From NCBI RefSeq assembly GCF_032854445.1, contig NW_027017960.1, forward strand, positions 380,001 to 411,351: DNA of 31,351 bases, given 5' to 3'. A model generated the notes under the pieces. The model searched no databases. It worked only from the letters and a program-made list of their open reading frames with translations, and was not told where the DNA came from. The stretch is from Liolophura sinensis. Its lineage: Eukaryota > Mollusca > Polyplacophora > Chitonida > Chitonidae. Positions within the stretch are counted from its first letter, which is position 1; each line of letters starts with the position of its first letter. Shown here piece by piece: positions 1 to 10,679 of this stretch. A program made the translations under genes and the position numbers.

Positions 1-45
1 TCCTCCTTCACCATAGCCAAAATATTGTACAGGTTTGAAAGGGGT

Positions 46-2160
46 ACAGCTGATGTAATGCGAAGCATAGTGCCAAATTTACGATAAATCATGATTTCGC
101 CTTACATGAATTTTACACATCTTGTATATAGTCCCCCGGAGATTAACCCAATAATACACTCTTGAACCAGTCATGCCTCAGTATGCTGAAAATAATTTTC
201 GACATATTCCTTAACATCATGCTCTTCGTTTCTTAGCATCGTTTCATGTAACCTTCGACCTTATAACATCAACATACGCCTGCGGCTTTCGCTTCATATC
301 TCTTAGTCGCACTGTATTTACCCCTGACTAACTTGTAATTATGACGTCATACAATAGATACTCGAAATGGAGAAACATACCATTAGAGGCTCAGCCTCGT
401 ACTGGGTGTAATCATGATAAAGAGATTGAAGCTAGCCATCTCAACGCCGGGCCATATTGGCGAAAAGCTGTTTCGACAGCTGTCACCGTTGAGGTCAGCA
501 CAATAGGGTACTTAATTTCTGGACAAACCGATGGGACCTTAAGAAAACTGTACTTTGAAGCCATGTTTACGCCCCAGCAAAATAGCTGACAAACTTCTCT
601 GTAGTTTTATATGTTAGGCCACATCATATACTATATATTAAAACTTAAGAACCAATGTATCCTTCAAACATTAGGCCTACAATCAGATCAAGGCTTCCAG
701 TTTCATATTTCGAATGAGTAAAAACTGTGCGGGAGGTGTACTGTTAGAGGAATTGTTTCCCGGTTCTCATTGATAGCGTAGTATTTTAATTTAATGATAT
801 AGTTCAATGTTTGTCTGCCTCTTACTGATTGTAGCTTTCCTCAACAATTACATACGTAATTATATTTAAGTACGTTTACCTGCAGTTCGCAGCTGTACGT
901 TAAATATAGAACCAGTAGATACATGAATGCACCGCTATAACGCTGCACACAGGGATCGCTGGCCAGAACTAGTTGTGCATAGGCGAGACACACATACAGA
1001 TAGTATATAAAACACATTTGTGTTAGCAAGCCTAGTTCAAGCACAAATACACAGATATACAACAAACAGATACGCTAGCAAACGCCAAAATATACAGATA
1101 CTACTACAGTCGAAAAATTAATCCGTTAAATTTCAAAGAAAATCTGTTATCGCAATGATGCAAGAATGTGTTCTGTTAATGTAGCAGATCATTCTGTTAA
1201 ATGTGACACACATATTCTATTAGTTCAGCATAACCATTCTATTAGACTGGGAGGACATTATGTTGAATGTTACACAATATTGTGCTATAATAGCAGATAC
1301 ATTCTGGCATCAATCAGACAACACACTTTCAGTCAAATTAAACAGATTATATTTTTAGTGCAGTGTGCACATCACAGTAACGTTGGCAAGAACCTTTCAT
1401 GTGCAAATAGCTAATATGCACCATTTAGTTACGTTGCTCACCCTCTGTCATAGTTACATAAAAACACAGATATTATAGAACACACAGTAATTTCGAACAA
1501 AAGTGTGCGGATAGTGTGGAATACATTATAGTGAATATAAACGAAATGATAAAATAAACTGTAAAACTAGTACACTATTTTCATTTATACTTTTAGAATT
1601 TGTGATGCCTCCTAGTAAAGATCATTTGAGGTGGGATAATATATGGTGGTCGTTTTGGACCACCTTTAAATGGAGTTTATGAAGGTCACATATCACTTTC
1701 CCTTTAAGAATTTTCTTGTTTGTCTATATAACATTTAAATATAATTGCCTTCTATAAACTCATCTGCGATTCATTCCTTTGGTACTGTTCTAAAAGCATT
1801 TTATGAATTCTAGTCGCTGAAAATTATACGAAAGGCTTTGAAAATTATGATCTCGAAACCTCACCTTACAAAATAATTGCTTTTGAGGATTTCTTGATAA
1901 AAATAAAAATGTAAAAAATGATATGAAGCATTCCTGAACACAATTCTCTGTTGCCTTTCATTCTGAGACTTTATATACACTTGAAATTGCAAAGGCACTT
2001 AAAAATAAAGATTTGCATATGGTAGGCAATACCATCATTATAGCAAATCCTTTGAAAGCACGTATGCATCGAAGAAAATATGCAACTCTCAGTTCGATAG
2101 CTGAGTAAAATATATACACAGATATACACACATTCTACAGAGCAAAGTAACGCATCAAAA
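46..2160. other. AT-rich non-coding stretch, intron 1 side of the left gene copy
   Basis: No convincing coding sequence is visible. Short open frames lack recognisable domains or splice signals that fit together. About 1222-1285 matches the right arm in inverted orientation; most of the rest has no partner there. By position it should be part of intron 1 of the left, minus-strand gene copy. Confidence 0.5.
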
Positions 2161-2168
2161 AAACACAG

Positions 2169-2363
2169 AAGTCTCTCACCAATGCTATTGGTGTGGGTTC
2201 AAATCCAGTTCATGCTGGCTTCCTCTCCGGCCGTACGCAGGAATGTCTTACAGCAACCTGCGGATGGTCGTGGGTTTCCCCAGGTTCTCTGCCCTGTTTC
2301 CTCCGGGCTGCCGTCGTATATGTGAAATATTCTTGAGTACGGCGCGAAACACCAGTCAAACAG
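2169..2363 (+). mobile_element. SINE family A, 5'-truncated copy
   Basis: The sequence begins inside the tRNA-like head (CTCTCACCAATG, then a B-box-like GGGTTCAAATCC at about 2195) and runs through the body (CCTGCGGATGGTCGTGGG) to the 3' end with GAAATATTCTTGAGTACGG and an ACACCAGTCAAA tail. The same body recurs at least nine times in this window on both strands. The element is non-autonomous and depends on a LINE for retrotransposition. Its 3' tail is the site where the family B SINE inserted. Confidence 0.75.
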
Positions 2364-2380
2364 GTCTTAAAGAGAAAAGA

Positions 2381-3007
2381 GTGAGCGAGTGAATGCTTGG
2401 AGTTCAACGTCGCACTAAACAATTTTTCAGTCATATGACGATAAAGGAATATTTGGAGTGCATGTAATGTGCCTTCTTGTTGCAGGACGGATTTCTACCG
2501 CTCTTCTACATAGTGCTGCTTCAGTGAAACGGCTTCCCAAAACAAGTAGGCCAACCCACCCGAACCATTGTACTGATACGGGTGAACCAGTCATTATATA
2601 TCAGTCTATTATATATCCCGTTCATGCTGAGCGCTAAGTGAGGAAGTTACAACTTACTCTTTTTAGGTCTTAGGTGTAACTCAACCCATCATTTTTTTTT
2701 TTTTTTGGATTGGTGTTTTACCGTACGCAGTACTAAAGAATATTTCACTTATACAACGGCGGCCAGCATTATGGTGGGTGGAAACCGGGCAGAACCCGGG
2801 GGAAACCCACGACCATCCGCAGGTAGCTGACAGACCAGCATTAGCTGGACTTGAACTCACAGCGACCGCATTGGTGAGAGACTCCTGGGTCATTACGCTG
2901 CGCTAGCGCGCTAACCAATTGAGCCACGGAGGCCCCTCCGACCCATTATTGACACTGGATCCACCGCGCCCGAACAGACGTTTTACCAACTGTTCTATCG
3001 GGACCTG
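2381..3007 (-). mobile_element. SINE family B, tRNA-derived, split by a nested SINE
   Basis: Read on the minus strand, the head at about 3007-2950 has a tRNA A-box-like TAGAACAGTTGGTAAAACG, and the body and tail run down to a CTCACTCGCTCAC 3' end at 2381. The copy is bounded by a 14 bp target duplication with one mismatch, TTAAAGAGAAAAGA (2367-2380) and TTAAAGAGGAAAGA (3008-3021). It is interrupted at 2692-2940 by a family A copy. The body resembles a repeat I remember as common in molluscs. This is a transposition remnant with no coding capacity. Confidence 0.75.
2692..2940 (-). mobile_element. SINE family A, full copy nested in SINE B
   Basis: On the minus strand the copy starts with CCTCCGTGGCTCAATTGGTTAG (tRNA A box), followed by a B box GTGAGTTCAAGTCC, and ends in a run of about 16 T on the plus strand (poly-A tail). 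It has an 8 bp target duplication, ACCCATCA (2684-2691) and ACCCATTA (2941-2948). The tail and the target duplication mark L1-like target-primed insertion. It is younger than the SINE B that it splits. Confidence 0.85.
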
Positions 3008-3021
3008 TTAAAGAGGAAAGA

Positions 3022-3869
3022 CAACAACAGACCAGATGCATATATGCATCGATAAAGCATCTCACATGAAACTTAAAAAGCATAACTTTGCATATTTGTG
3101 ATGTTATACAAGCGATATGCAGCGGTTCAAAGTGAACAAAAGCGCGCAAATTGAGGTAATCCAAGCATCATCAAAACGCAGCTGTTTCCGGTTACCTCAT
3201 CCGATCCCGGCTTTGCTTTATAGTGTACACGGGAACATTCATTTTCATTACTATTTACGCAGTACACATATCAATTTAACCTCAAAAATACATATCCAAC
3301 ATCTAACTATCGCGTGGGTACCATGTCATACCGCCACATGCAACTTGCATTTCTGTCTTCTACATATGAAAATGTCAGCCTAGAATGAACGTAACGTTTT
3401 TGCTCTGGTTGCTGGTAGTGAGGTCATAACATTTCGTTACTTTGATAACCACGAGCGGGGTAGGGGTTTTACACTGAGCAAACAACTTTGGGTTGTATCG
3501 AACACGGACATGAACATGCAGAGATTTATAATGCCTGGTCAGTCTAAAATGTCTGTGTAACAGTATTATCCATTAAGTGCTCCTTCATCTTTCAGTCCAA
3601 TACTGAACAGAACTTGGACCAATAGCCCGAATTGCGCGCATGTGTTACTGTAATAACATGTACTTTGGGTACGACGGACGCGACATCGTGTTTCCGTTTG
3701 CTCTAACATGGCGCATCTCTAGGCATCGTGAGAGTTCCTGGTTAAAAATTTACCTTCAGAGTTACCAAGCACGTCATCAAAATGTCTGGCCGTTTACGTT
3801 TGTTTAAATCCCTCTTTCTAAATAGCTCAGGTTAAATTATTTGTTGTCTTTTCTAAAAATAAAATCTTA
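3022..3869. other. Non-coding stretch, no recognisable element
   Basis: Only short frames without domains are seen (for example 3117-3383 on the plus strand). There is no repeat shared with other parts of the window. It lies within the presumed intron 1 of the left gene copy, in a segment absent from the right arm. Confidence 0.4.
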
Positions 3870-3881
3870 GGCAAATAATTA

Positions 3882-4148
3882 TTTATTTATTTATTGGATT
3901 GGTGTTTTACGCCGTACTCAAAAATATTTCACTTATACAACGGCGGCCAGCATTATGGTTGGAGGAAAGCGGGCAGAGCCCGGGGGAAACCCACGACCAT
4001 CCGCAGGTTGGTGACAGACCTTCCCACATACGGCCGGGGAGGAAGAAAGTATGAGCTGGACTTGAACTCACAGCGACCGCATTGGTGAGAGGCTTCTGGG
4101 TCATTACGCTGCTCTGGCGCACTATCCGACTGAGCCACGGAGGCCTCG
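3882..4148 (-). mobile_element. SINE family A, full-length copy with 12 bp target duplication
   Basis: The minus-strand order is: tRNA-like head (GTGGCTCAGTCGGATAG at about 4138-4122), B box GTGAGTTCAAGTCC, body, then a TTTA/TAAA tail (TTATTTATTTATT on the plus strand). It is flanked by GGCAAATAATTA (3870-3881) and GGCAAACAATTA (4149-4160). This is the most complete family A copy in the window and a good reference for the others. Its TAAA-type tail differs from the poly-A tail of the copy at 2692-2940. Confidence 0.85.
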
Positions 4149-4319
4149 GGCAAACAATTACACAGCCCAGATAGCATACAACTCGGTTATACTGGCAGGC
4201 GTTCCGCACACTAAAAATTGCCAGAGTATGTCAGATAGAGTTCCGTTAGAGGGTACCTATTCTACACAACCATACAAATGATAAGAAAAACAAACTATAT
4301 ACGTCAGGAAGGTTTTATG

Positions 4320-4915
4320 CACTGAGAGCATGCATGCCACACACAGTCACGCGTTAGAAAGTTATGTAGCCATGCGGATGGTATGTAAAAGAAATTACAT
4401 TAGCAATACAGACAATGTGCCACACACGGTCACACGTTAGAAAGTCATGCAGCCATGCGGGTTGTATGCAAAAGAAAATACCTTAGCAATACAGACAACG
4501 TGGCACACACAGTCACATGTTAGAAAGTCTATTTTATGCAGATGGCATGCAAAGGAAAATACCTTAGCAATACAACGTGCCACACACGGTCACACGTTAG
4601 AAAGTCTATTTCATGCAGATGGCATGCAAAAGAAAATACCTTAGCAATACAGACAATGTGCCACACAGGGTCACACGTTAGAAAGTCTATTTCATGCAGA
4701 TGGCATGCAAAAGAAAATACCTTAGCAATACAGACAACGTGTCACACAAAGTCACACGTTAGAAAGTCTATTTCATGTAGATGGCATGCAAAAGAAATTG
4801 CCTTAGCAATACAGACAACGTGCCACACAAAGTCACGCGTTAGAAAGTCATGCAGCCATGCGGATGACATGGAAAAGAAATTACCTTAGCAATACAGGCA
4901 ACGTGCCACAACGTG
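4320..4915. repeat. 81 bp minisatellite, about 7 units, in intron 1 of the left copy
   Basis: The core CCTTAGCAATACAGAC recurs at 4399 (variant), 4481, 4562, 4639, 4720, 4801 and 4884, so the period is about 81 bp (77-83). Each unit also has a GTCACACGTTAGAAAGTC block and a GCATGCAAAAGAAA block. Outer units carry CATGCAGCCATGCGGATG and inner units a diverged version with TATTTCATGCAGATGG, which suggests expansion from the middle. The units are contiguous with no unique spacers. The array in inverted orientation at 15120-15385 is the same minisatellite with fewer units. Confidence 0.9.
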
Positions 4916-4919
4916 GGAA

Positions 4920-5800
4920 AGTTTTTACTGACAAATATACACATCTTTTTAAAATACAAAATAAAATATAGGTACACGTAGCCAGCTATAAATCACTAAT
5001 ATGCACGCTTGTGAACTTTGTTTTCCCCGTGTCGGGCTTGGCCTTTAGGTTATCAAAGAATTTGGGACATCTTCTGGCGTCTTAAATGTAAAACTGCAGG
5101 ACTTTACTGGGTGATGTTTGCGATATAAACTAAAGTACGAAGTTTAATTCCCTGTTTCCTAAATGTTCACAAATACAGTTCAACAGTTTAACACTCAGAC
5201 TTTAGACATACGAGGTTATTGCTTCACTACTTTTCAGCTTTAAAGCAGACACGGTTTCTCGTCACATCACTACAAAATTTCGGGATAAATGCAGGTGCTC
5301 AGCTTTGGATCTTATTTTGTGACATGAGTCAAAATGTCGAGTTGAAAGCAAAAAAAAAAAAAAGAACCAAAAACAAAACAATAATATCTTTTGTGTTCAC
5401 TTACACAGTTAAAGGATTTCTGACACTAACACAGTACATGTGCTGTCCTGTCATTTAAGTCATTTTTAGCTTTAAAGAAGTAACTATTTTCTGTCACGTG
5501 ATATGTAAATGTAACTGTTCGGATTTTCATCAGAATTTACCACACACGTATACCGGTACATTGGGAATAAGACCACGACATCAGTAGACCTTACCTCGTG
5601 TAATTGCTTATGTTCAAATTCAACCATTTTGGGTCACGTGACAAATATAGTACTCGGTATATTTTCACGGCTTTCAAGATATGAAAACGCTTTTAGCAAA
5701 GTGGTGTTGTGTCACTTGTTCTATCAGTTTATAAAATTCTACCTTAATCGGTTTACTGGACCTAGAGACACAACCATTCGCTATTTAGTGAATGCGTAGC
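4920..5800 (-). other. Intron 1 of the left gene copy, proximal part
   Basis: The segment is non-coding. It pairs with about 14,640-15,110 in the right arm, including a conserved CACGTG palindrome in TGTCACGTGATATG (about 5494-5507, right partner about 15060-15073 in inverse) and a TTCAAATTCAACCATTTT block near 5614. It also holds an A-rich run at 5349-5362. Confidence 0.5.
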
Positions 5801-5958
5801 TGATATAATCTACCTACGATCAAACAAAGTGTTAGAACTGATTAACTGACAACTCCAAGAAAAGGTAACCACCACCCTACCCCCTACTCCCAAAAGCGTA
5901 ACGCTGGGCAAAGCGAGAGTAAATTCCCCTGAAAGAATAAGAATTGGATCCAACTTAC

Positions 5959-6046
5959 CAACTTTATCTTCGGAAGACATAACAGAATATCCCATTAACA
6001 AAATGCAGGGGAACAGCAGGGAGACTGATGCTTTGTTCACGCCCAT
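5959..6046 (-). CDS. Exon 1 (signal peptide) of the left PLAT-protein gene copy
   Basis: The minus-strand ATG at 6046 opens 88 coding bases (29 codons plus one base) ending at a GTAAGT donor at 5958-5953. The product begins MGVNKASVSLLFPCILLMGY, a basic start followed by a hydrophobic core and small residues, as in a secretory signal peptide; cleavage is likely near VMS-SEDKV. It matches exon 1 at 14541-14628 at 27 of 29 residues. Of seven base differences five are silent, which hints at selection on both copies. The PLAT-coding exon 2 of this copy should lie left of base 1. An in-frame upstream ATG exists at 6094, but the 6046 start gives a proper signal peptide. Confidence 0.65.
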
Positions 6047-6255
6047 GTCGCCGTTTGTATGTGTATGCCAGTGTCTGATCAGCGGTTGATTCACTATAAG
6101 GTGAACACTTTAAAGTTTTCAGGACTGTATAGTCCGGAAGGGATCGTGTACGTTGAAGGAAATGTGCGTTGTCTGAAGAAAGTCAAGCGGTCGAGAATTT
6201 AGAATTTGAATGGAATTCCCTTCAATTTTCGGAGAAAACCACAAGGTTTCCTCAC
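6047..6255 (-). promoter_or_regulatory. Proximal promoter/5' UTR of the left copy
   Basis: Upstream of the ATG, the block CACCTTATAGTGAAT and the surrounding bases match the right copy closely, continuing to about 6255. Where the right copy has TATAAAG the left has TTTAAAG (about 6115-6109), so the presumed TATA box is weakened in this copy. The transcription start is not known; the promoter call rests on position and on conservation between the two arms. Confidence 0.4.
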
Positions 6256-6259
6256 TGAA

Positions 6260-6530
6260 CAAACATTCAGCTGAAAACTGGACTCGATGACCAACGGTTG
6301 TTCACCTGCGGGGGTTATCATGTAGAAGATTTCTTGATGAGGTTGACGTTTAGACTAAAACCTGGACACGATGACCAACGTTAATTATCCTGCTTGGCTT
6401 ATCATGTAGAAGGTTTCTTCATGAGACAGACGTTTTGGCTAGCTTTGATTAGCTCTGGTTATTGTGTGGAGTGTTATCATGCAGAAAGTTTCCTCATCAA
6501 GAGAATGGAAGACCGGGGACGTTCACCAGC
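6260..6530. repeat. 86-87 bp tandem repeat upstream of the left exon 1
   Basis: About three units are seen. GATGACCAACG occurs at about 6285 and 6372, and TTATCATGTAGAAG-type blocks at about 6316, 6402 and 6474 (the last diverged). Each unit corresponds, reversed, to the GGATAACTACAGTTGGTCATCG units at 13947-14340. The arrangement places repeat units just upstream of both promoters. Confidence 0.7.
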
Positions 6531-6539
6531 TCTAGCTAT

Positions 6540-7030
6540 CCTCGTTAGGATTACTGCAACGTTTGATAGATTATGTCCGCAATTTAAAATAATTGGCCTT
6601 TTATCAAATTTCAAAAGCTCACATTTAAGCAAGTTGAAATTTTGTCATGAAACAGGAAGTACAGGCCTTGATGGTTCGTCCGAAATTAGTAGTTGCCGAT
6701 CCTATGCCTACATGTTAGTTCATACCAGGACATAGTTAATATATAGTTGATGACAATTTGTTTAATATATGACAATGTTCTTTAACGTGTAAAGTGAAAA
6801 ACTCATAAATATAATACGGCGTTATACAAAAATTCAGTAACTAAATAACTAAAGAACAATACATAAGCATGCAATAACGAAATGGATATTATGCCAAAAA
6901 TAAACACTATGGCTATAAAATTGTATAGCCCTATCTCCACTGTTTACGTAGGCCAGTGCATTTTGGGAAAAATGGATGTCGCTATGTTTATCTGAGTTTT
7001 GTGTAATATGCGCCGTTTCAGAAGCTACGT
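6540..7030. other. Non-coding stretch in the spacer between the arms
   Basis: I see no gene or repeat here. It marks the beginning of the roughly 7.4 kb spacer that has no inverted counterpart. Confidence 0.4.
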
Positions 7031-7035
7031 AAATT

Positions 7036-7116
7036 ACCATCTTACGTACGGCCGGAGAGGAAGCCAGCACGAACTGGATTTGAACTGACAGCGACCGCAT
7101 TCGTGAGAGGCTTCAT
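7036..7116 (-). mobile_element. SINE family A fragment (5' part)
   Basis: The minus-strand order is GAGGCTCTCACGAATGCGGTCGC-like head, B box GTCAGTTCAAATCC, then GCTGGCTTCCTCTCCGGCCGTACG. The A box and the whole 3' half are missing, so this is a fragment. Confidence 0.6.
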
Positions 7117-7119
7117 CCA

Positions 7120-7980
7120 GTCAAATACAACAATCGTAACTTAAAGTTGTAGAAAAAAATTGGTATAATTTATTTATAGTCTGCCATTGTAAGTCTGAGA
7201 AAAAAAAAACATTTATAAAGCCCTATAGCAATCAAGCACTGGCCCAGAATGAACATCTAAGAGATTTTCTAAACTAGTCCACAGGTGTGAGCCGATTTGA
7301 TTGAAAGTCAAGTAGACCTACATATCACCGCCATTGCTTCCGAGGTAGCTTCCTTACTGGTGGCTGGCAAATCTCCCTTTTCATCATGACAGCCTCGTTT
7401 TCGCAAAATGTTGGCTATTTATGGAACAAGGCTATGGGGAATCCCACACTGACATGGCCGTACCCCTATCAGTATCTTCGTTATCAGATTCCTCCAACCA
7501 TGACATAGCATTTGTAAATAAAACAAAAACATGTCTGTCGTGCCTTAACAAAGCACGAAACATAGAATTCAACTTTCTACAACACAAACAGGCGGATTGT
7601 TTGAAGGCGTGTTTGGATAGCATTGCTGTGTTGTCAACGGGATACAGAAAATCTCTCATTTCAGATTTAAAATGGTTCCCTACCTTAAGAAGGAATATCT
7701 GCGTCAATTACATTTCGAAGGATTGTCATGATTGTGCTGTCCGTTATCTTCATGTAGGCTTACACGCGGTATCCGTCACGTGTTAACTCTAGAAGATATT
7801 TCCTTACTACGTAAACGAGGCACATTCTTCAAATTCAGGTGCTATCATATCATTATAATGCTTCCGAGTAGAGAAGTTTTACGCCAATATGCTATTCATC
7901 ACAGTACACAATTTTGAATTGATCACCTCAGCCTAGAGAATTTCAGCCAGAACTGAGAAGTTCCCAGGTGTTGGACTATT
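7120..7980. other. Non-coding or unrecognised stretch downstream of the acetyltransferase-like gene
   Basis: An open frame at 7421-7786 (+, 121 codons, eight or more Cys) overlaps another long frame at 7707-7432 (-), and neither shows a domain, a signal peptide or splice support. I do not call either as a gene. No AATAAA in minus-strand sense is seen close after the stop of the acetyltransferase-like gene. Confidence 0.35.
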
Positions 7981-7987
7981 TCTAAAT

Positions 7988-8641
7988 TTACATAATCTTT
8001 ACATGCAGGGAAATTCCTTGATGAAACCTTAATTCGTCTGTCATGTTCAACGGTTCTCCGTCTAAGAATAATGAGTTATAATCGTGTTGTACAAGTTTTT
8101 CAAATCCAAACTTTTCAAATATTCGAGAGGAAAATCGACCGCTCGACTCTGCCGTTACCAACCTGAAGTTCCGCTCTTGAATGAGCTGGAGCGTTTTGGC
8201 CACCATTTTTGTCCCGATTCCTTGACGCTGGTATTTCTATGCAACACAAATGCCTCTGAAATTCACCAGTGTGTCAACGTTGTATTTAGCGAACAGATTT
8301 AGCCCTTCGTATAGCTTGTCAGTAATCTCGTAATTTAGGGCAAGTTTTCTCATCTTAGGGTCGTCTTTGGAAAAATTATACGCGTCTGGTTTATCTTTGT
8401 ACACTATGGCTGCAAACCGAAGACCGACGATTTCCCCGGTTGACGAATCGATAGCCAGAACAGACAATCTGTCCTTCAGACAGACTGGAAAGGCGACGTC
8501 GAACCACAACACTCCGTCCTCACTTCCGGTCATATTGAGGCTCTTGCTGAGCGGCTCTTTGTCGATGAACTCGATACACACGAACTGGCGCACCCGGTCT
8601 TCGTCGTCAGCACACAACATTCGAACCTCAATGTCGGCCAT
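7988..8641 (-). pseudogene. Arylalkylamine N-acetyltransferase-like GNAT protein with an in-frame stop
   Basis: This is a single uninterrupted frame from ATG at 8641 to TAA at 7990-7988, about 217 codons, the usual length of insect-type AANAT-like GNAT proteins. It is broken only by a TAG at 8239-8237. Enzymes of this family move the acetyl group of acetyl-CoA to an amine such as dopamine, serotonin or polyamines, in the cytosol. Visible features are: STGEIVGLRFAAIVYKD (strand before the core); the acetyl-CoA loop KYQRQGIGTK (Q/R-x-x-G-x-G) directly after the stop; then SSGRFSSRIFEKFGFEKL, the typical family C-terminal part with F-x-K-x-G-F. No frameshift is present. The TAG falls three to four residues before the cofactor loop, so the unsuppressed product would lack acetyl-CoA binding. 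It could be a recent pseudogene, a retrocopy, an assembly error or, less likely, a readthrough gene. Substrate cannot be told from sequence. Confidence 0.75.
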
Positions 8642-10585
8642 GCTTGATGAAATAGATAAAGAAAATCATCTTGGAATGCAAGGAGATCAAAGTCGTTTCA
8701 GTAAATACAAAGAAGCCTTCATGAAAAATAATTGAAGATATAAGTGGAGACGTGTTTGATGATAAAGATTGTGTTTGTTGTTTAATTTATCCATGATTAA
8801 AAACTCTATTTCAGTGGACTATTTAATTTTTGCCAAAGGTTTGCAGCAATTATCACACGAGTGCCGGTTAGACAGGCAAATCCAGAGAATATATTCAACT
8901 CTTTATGCCACTGTGTCAAACTTATATATGTAACACGCCGCGTTTCGAATTTGATTTGAGGATCTAAGAAATGAACGAGCACACAAAAGTTTCCCATATT
9001 CGGACACATTGGGTGTGACAAACCGATAAACGAGTTTTCAGTTCAAGCCACGTTGGGGGTTTGGGGTGGGGGGTGTCTCCATGTAATTTGCTTTGGTGCT
9101 ATTTAAAGAGCTACTTTGGTGTCAAAACATCTGTCCTAAACGCAAGGTGAATTGATAAAGACTGGGACAGTCTGAACTCCTTTCCTAAATTGTGAAAATA
9201 TTGCAGTGAATTAAAACCGATGTTGTACGTTTCATCAGAGTATACGGATAGAAGATATTTCTGTCCCTTCCACTATGCCTGGTGTGAAGTCACCCGCGAA
9301 AAAGGACTTCATCAATCGCTGGCGTATATCCACAAATGACACTGCCCTTTCAAACCCTTTTGACGTCATCCCAACATAAAGGCCTTACTCAACGTCACAT
9401 CTGCCTGATTCGACGTCATAGGGACACAGCCGAAGATTTTGTATTTCAAGGAATCTTCAGTTATATGGGTTAAATAGTGTTATTCATCAAAATCCTACTG
9501 AAACATAGTGTTAGGGTTACTCCGTAGGATTTCTTTCATATCACTGTATTTCTACTCAGTTTGTATTCTGACCAGAGTGGCACTTTAAGCATTTGCACGA
9601 ATGGTTAGAAGGTTATAAAGCCTAACTCAGGTGAGTTGACATAAGGCCGTATGTCATCGTTTAGCTGTGACCATTTGTTAATTATCGCACTTTGGTCGCC
9701 ATTCTGGCTTACTCTGGTTGCTGTAAGTTTTCCACTATACTGTATTCCTGCATTAGTCATGACTCTGTTGGTGGACTAAGCATCACCGAGTACTGATTCC
9801 TTTGCCTCGTTTAATGAAAAAAACTAGTCTAATTTCATTTTTTTTCTTGCGACAGTACAAACCTCCAACGCATAGATGTGTAGAATTTCTGGCGTTCCGT
9901 GTCACTGACGAAAGGCAAGTTTGGTAGAGCGCAAGACTTTTACAGATTGTTAAATATAGGCGACATGTTGAAACAAACACAGTGAAGTCCCATATCTTGG
10001 GTGATAAAACTATTACAGACAGGCGGGGCATGTGATATAAGCTGGTAGCAGTGAACAGGGCGCTTGAGGACTGCAAATCTGGGGACACTTACTCTCCCCC
10101 TTTAATACTCATGTACACGACAAAATATGTATGATATCGATTATTGTAACTACATTACCTGCACCAATGCCCGGGGAGATTTCTTTAACACAGCGTCCTT
10201 AAGATATAGGAGAACAGACTAAACTCACAGGCAGGTATATGTCTACGTTTATGTTATGTTCTTTGACAATGTAGGTCATACTTTTATGTTTTTAGTGTGA
10301 CCTTTGGTTTTACTTTATAATCTATTCGTGGGACAGTATATCACCTGATGAAGTGGAGCACAGTGAACAAGGATTTGTATTTCATTTATTTTTAACTGTA
10401 ATTTAATGAGAAAAAAGTTTTCACATATACGATAGGGGACAGTTTTGTGGATGGGGAAAGCCGGCTGCACATGTCTAACCATAGAATGTCGACAAGTTAC
10501 TGACGAACTTTTCCATGTTTGACGTAGACCAACAGATAGGCACACCATACTGTTCACTGGTGGTAAAGGAGTAAAAGTAATTCAT
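8642..10585. other. Non-coding stretch upstream of the acetyltransferase-like gene
   Basis: No coding sequence is recognised in these 1.9 kb. A G-rich tract at 9054-9077 (runs of 5, 4 and 6 G) could form a G-quadruplex. The remainder is ordinary AT-rich DNA with short frames. Confidence 0.4.
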
Positions 10586-10590
10586 ATCAA

Positions 10591-10674
10591 ACATAGGGTT
10601 AGAACCTGCCTATACGGTGTGTGTCCCATAGGATGGAAACACATACACTTTAAACACTCGGCCACGGCCACTTC
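10591..10674 (-). repeat. tRNA-like sequence (tRNA pseudogene or SINE head)
   Basis: On the minus strand GTGGCCGAGTGTTTAAAG resembles a class II tRNA A box (Leu/Ser type). About 45 bases later AGGTTCTAACCC resembles a B box. The arms do not pair well enough for a real tRNA, so a tRNA-derived repeat or pseudogene is more likely. Confidence 0.35.
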
Positions 10675-10679
10675 TCAGC

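Larger units (their letters stand above)
1..6530 (-). repeat. Left arm of a large inverted duplication
   Basis: This arm is the reverse complement, in order, of about 13,930-16,010. Anchor matches seen by eye are: 10-45 with 15965-16000; about 1222-1285 with 15371-15425; the 81 bp minisatellite 4320-4915 with 15120-15385; about 5475-5640 with 14930-15075; exon 1 and its promoter 5959-6120 with 14470-14628; and the 86 bp repeats about 6260-6530 with 13947-14340. The arm probably continues past base 1. It is longer than the right arm because at least 3 kb, including three SINEs, has been added between 1285 and 4320. Identity is high in the exon (81 of 88 bases) and patchy in the introns, so the duplication is not very recent. 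I infer one event that produced two divergent gene copies. Confidence 0.8.

Noticed and set aside
2681-4209. Minus- and plus-strand frames of 60-100 codons around 2681-2893 and 3894-4209
   Set aside because: They are translations of SINE family A and recur wherever the SINE occurs.
4536-4889. 117-codon open frame on the plus strand, and the 65-codon frame beside it
   Set aside because: It is only the translation of the 81 bp minisatellite, whose period is divisible by three; units are nearly identical and there is no start context or splice support.
4320-4915. Regular repeats that might suggest a CRISPR array
   Set aside because: Whole units repeat back to back with no unique spacers, and the surrounding genome is eukaryotic.
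7421-7786. 121-codon plus-strand frame with several cysteines
   Set aside because: No signal peptide, domain or splice support, and a long opposing frame covers the same bases; chance openness is as likely.
9054-9077. G-rich tract as a regulatory G-quadruplex
   Set aside because: Only three separate G runs of adequate length and no gene nearby; kept as a mention in the region note only.
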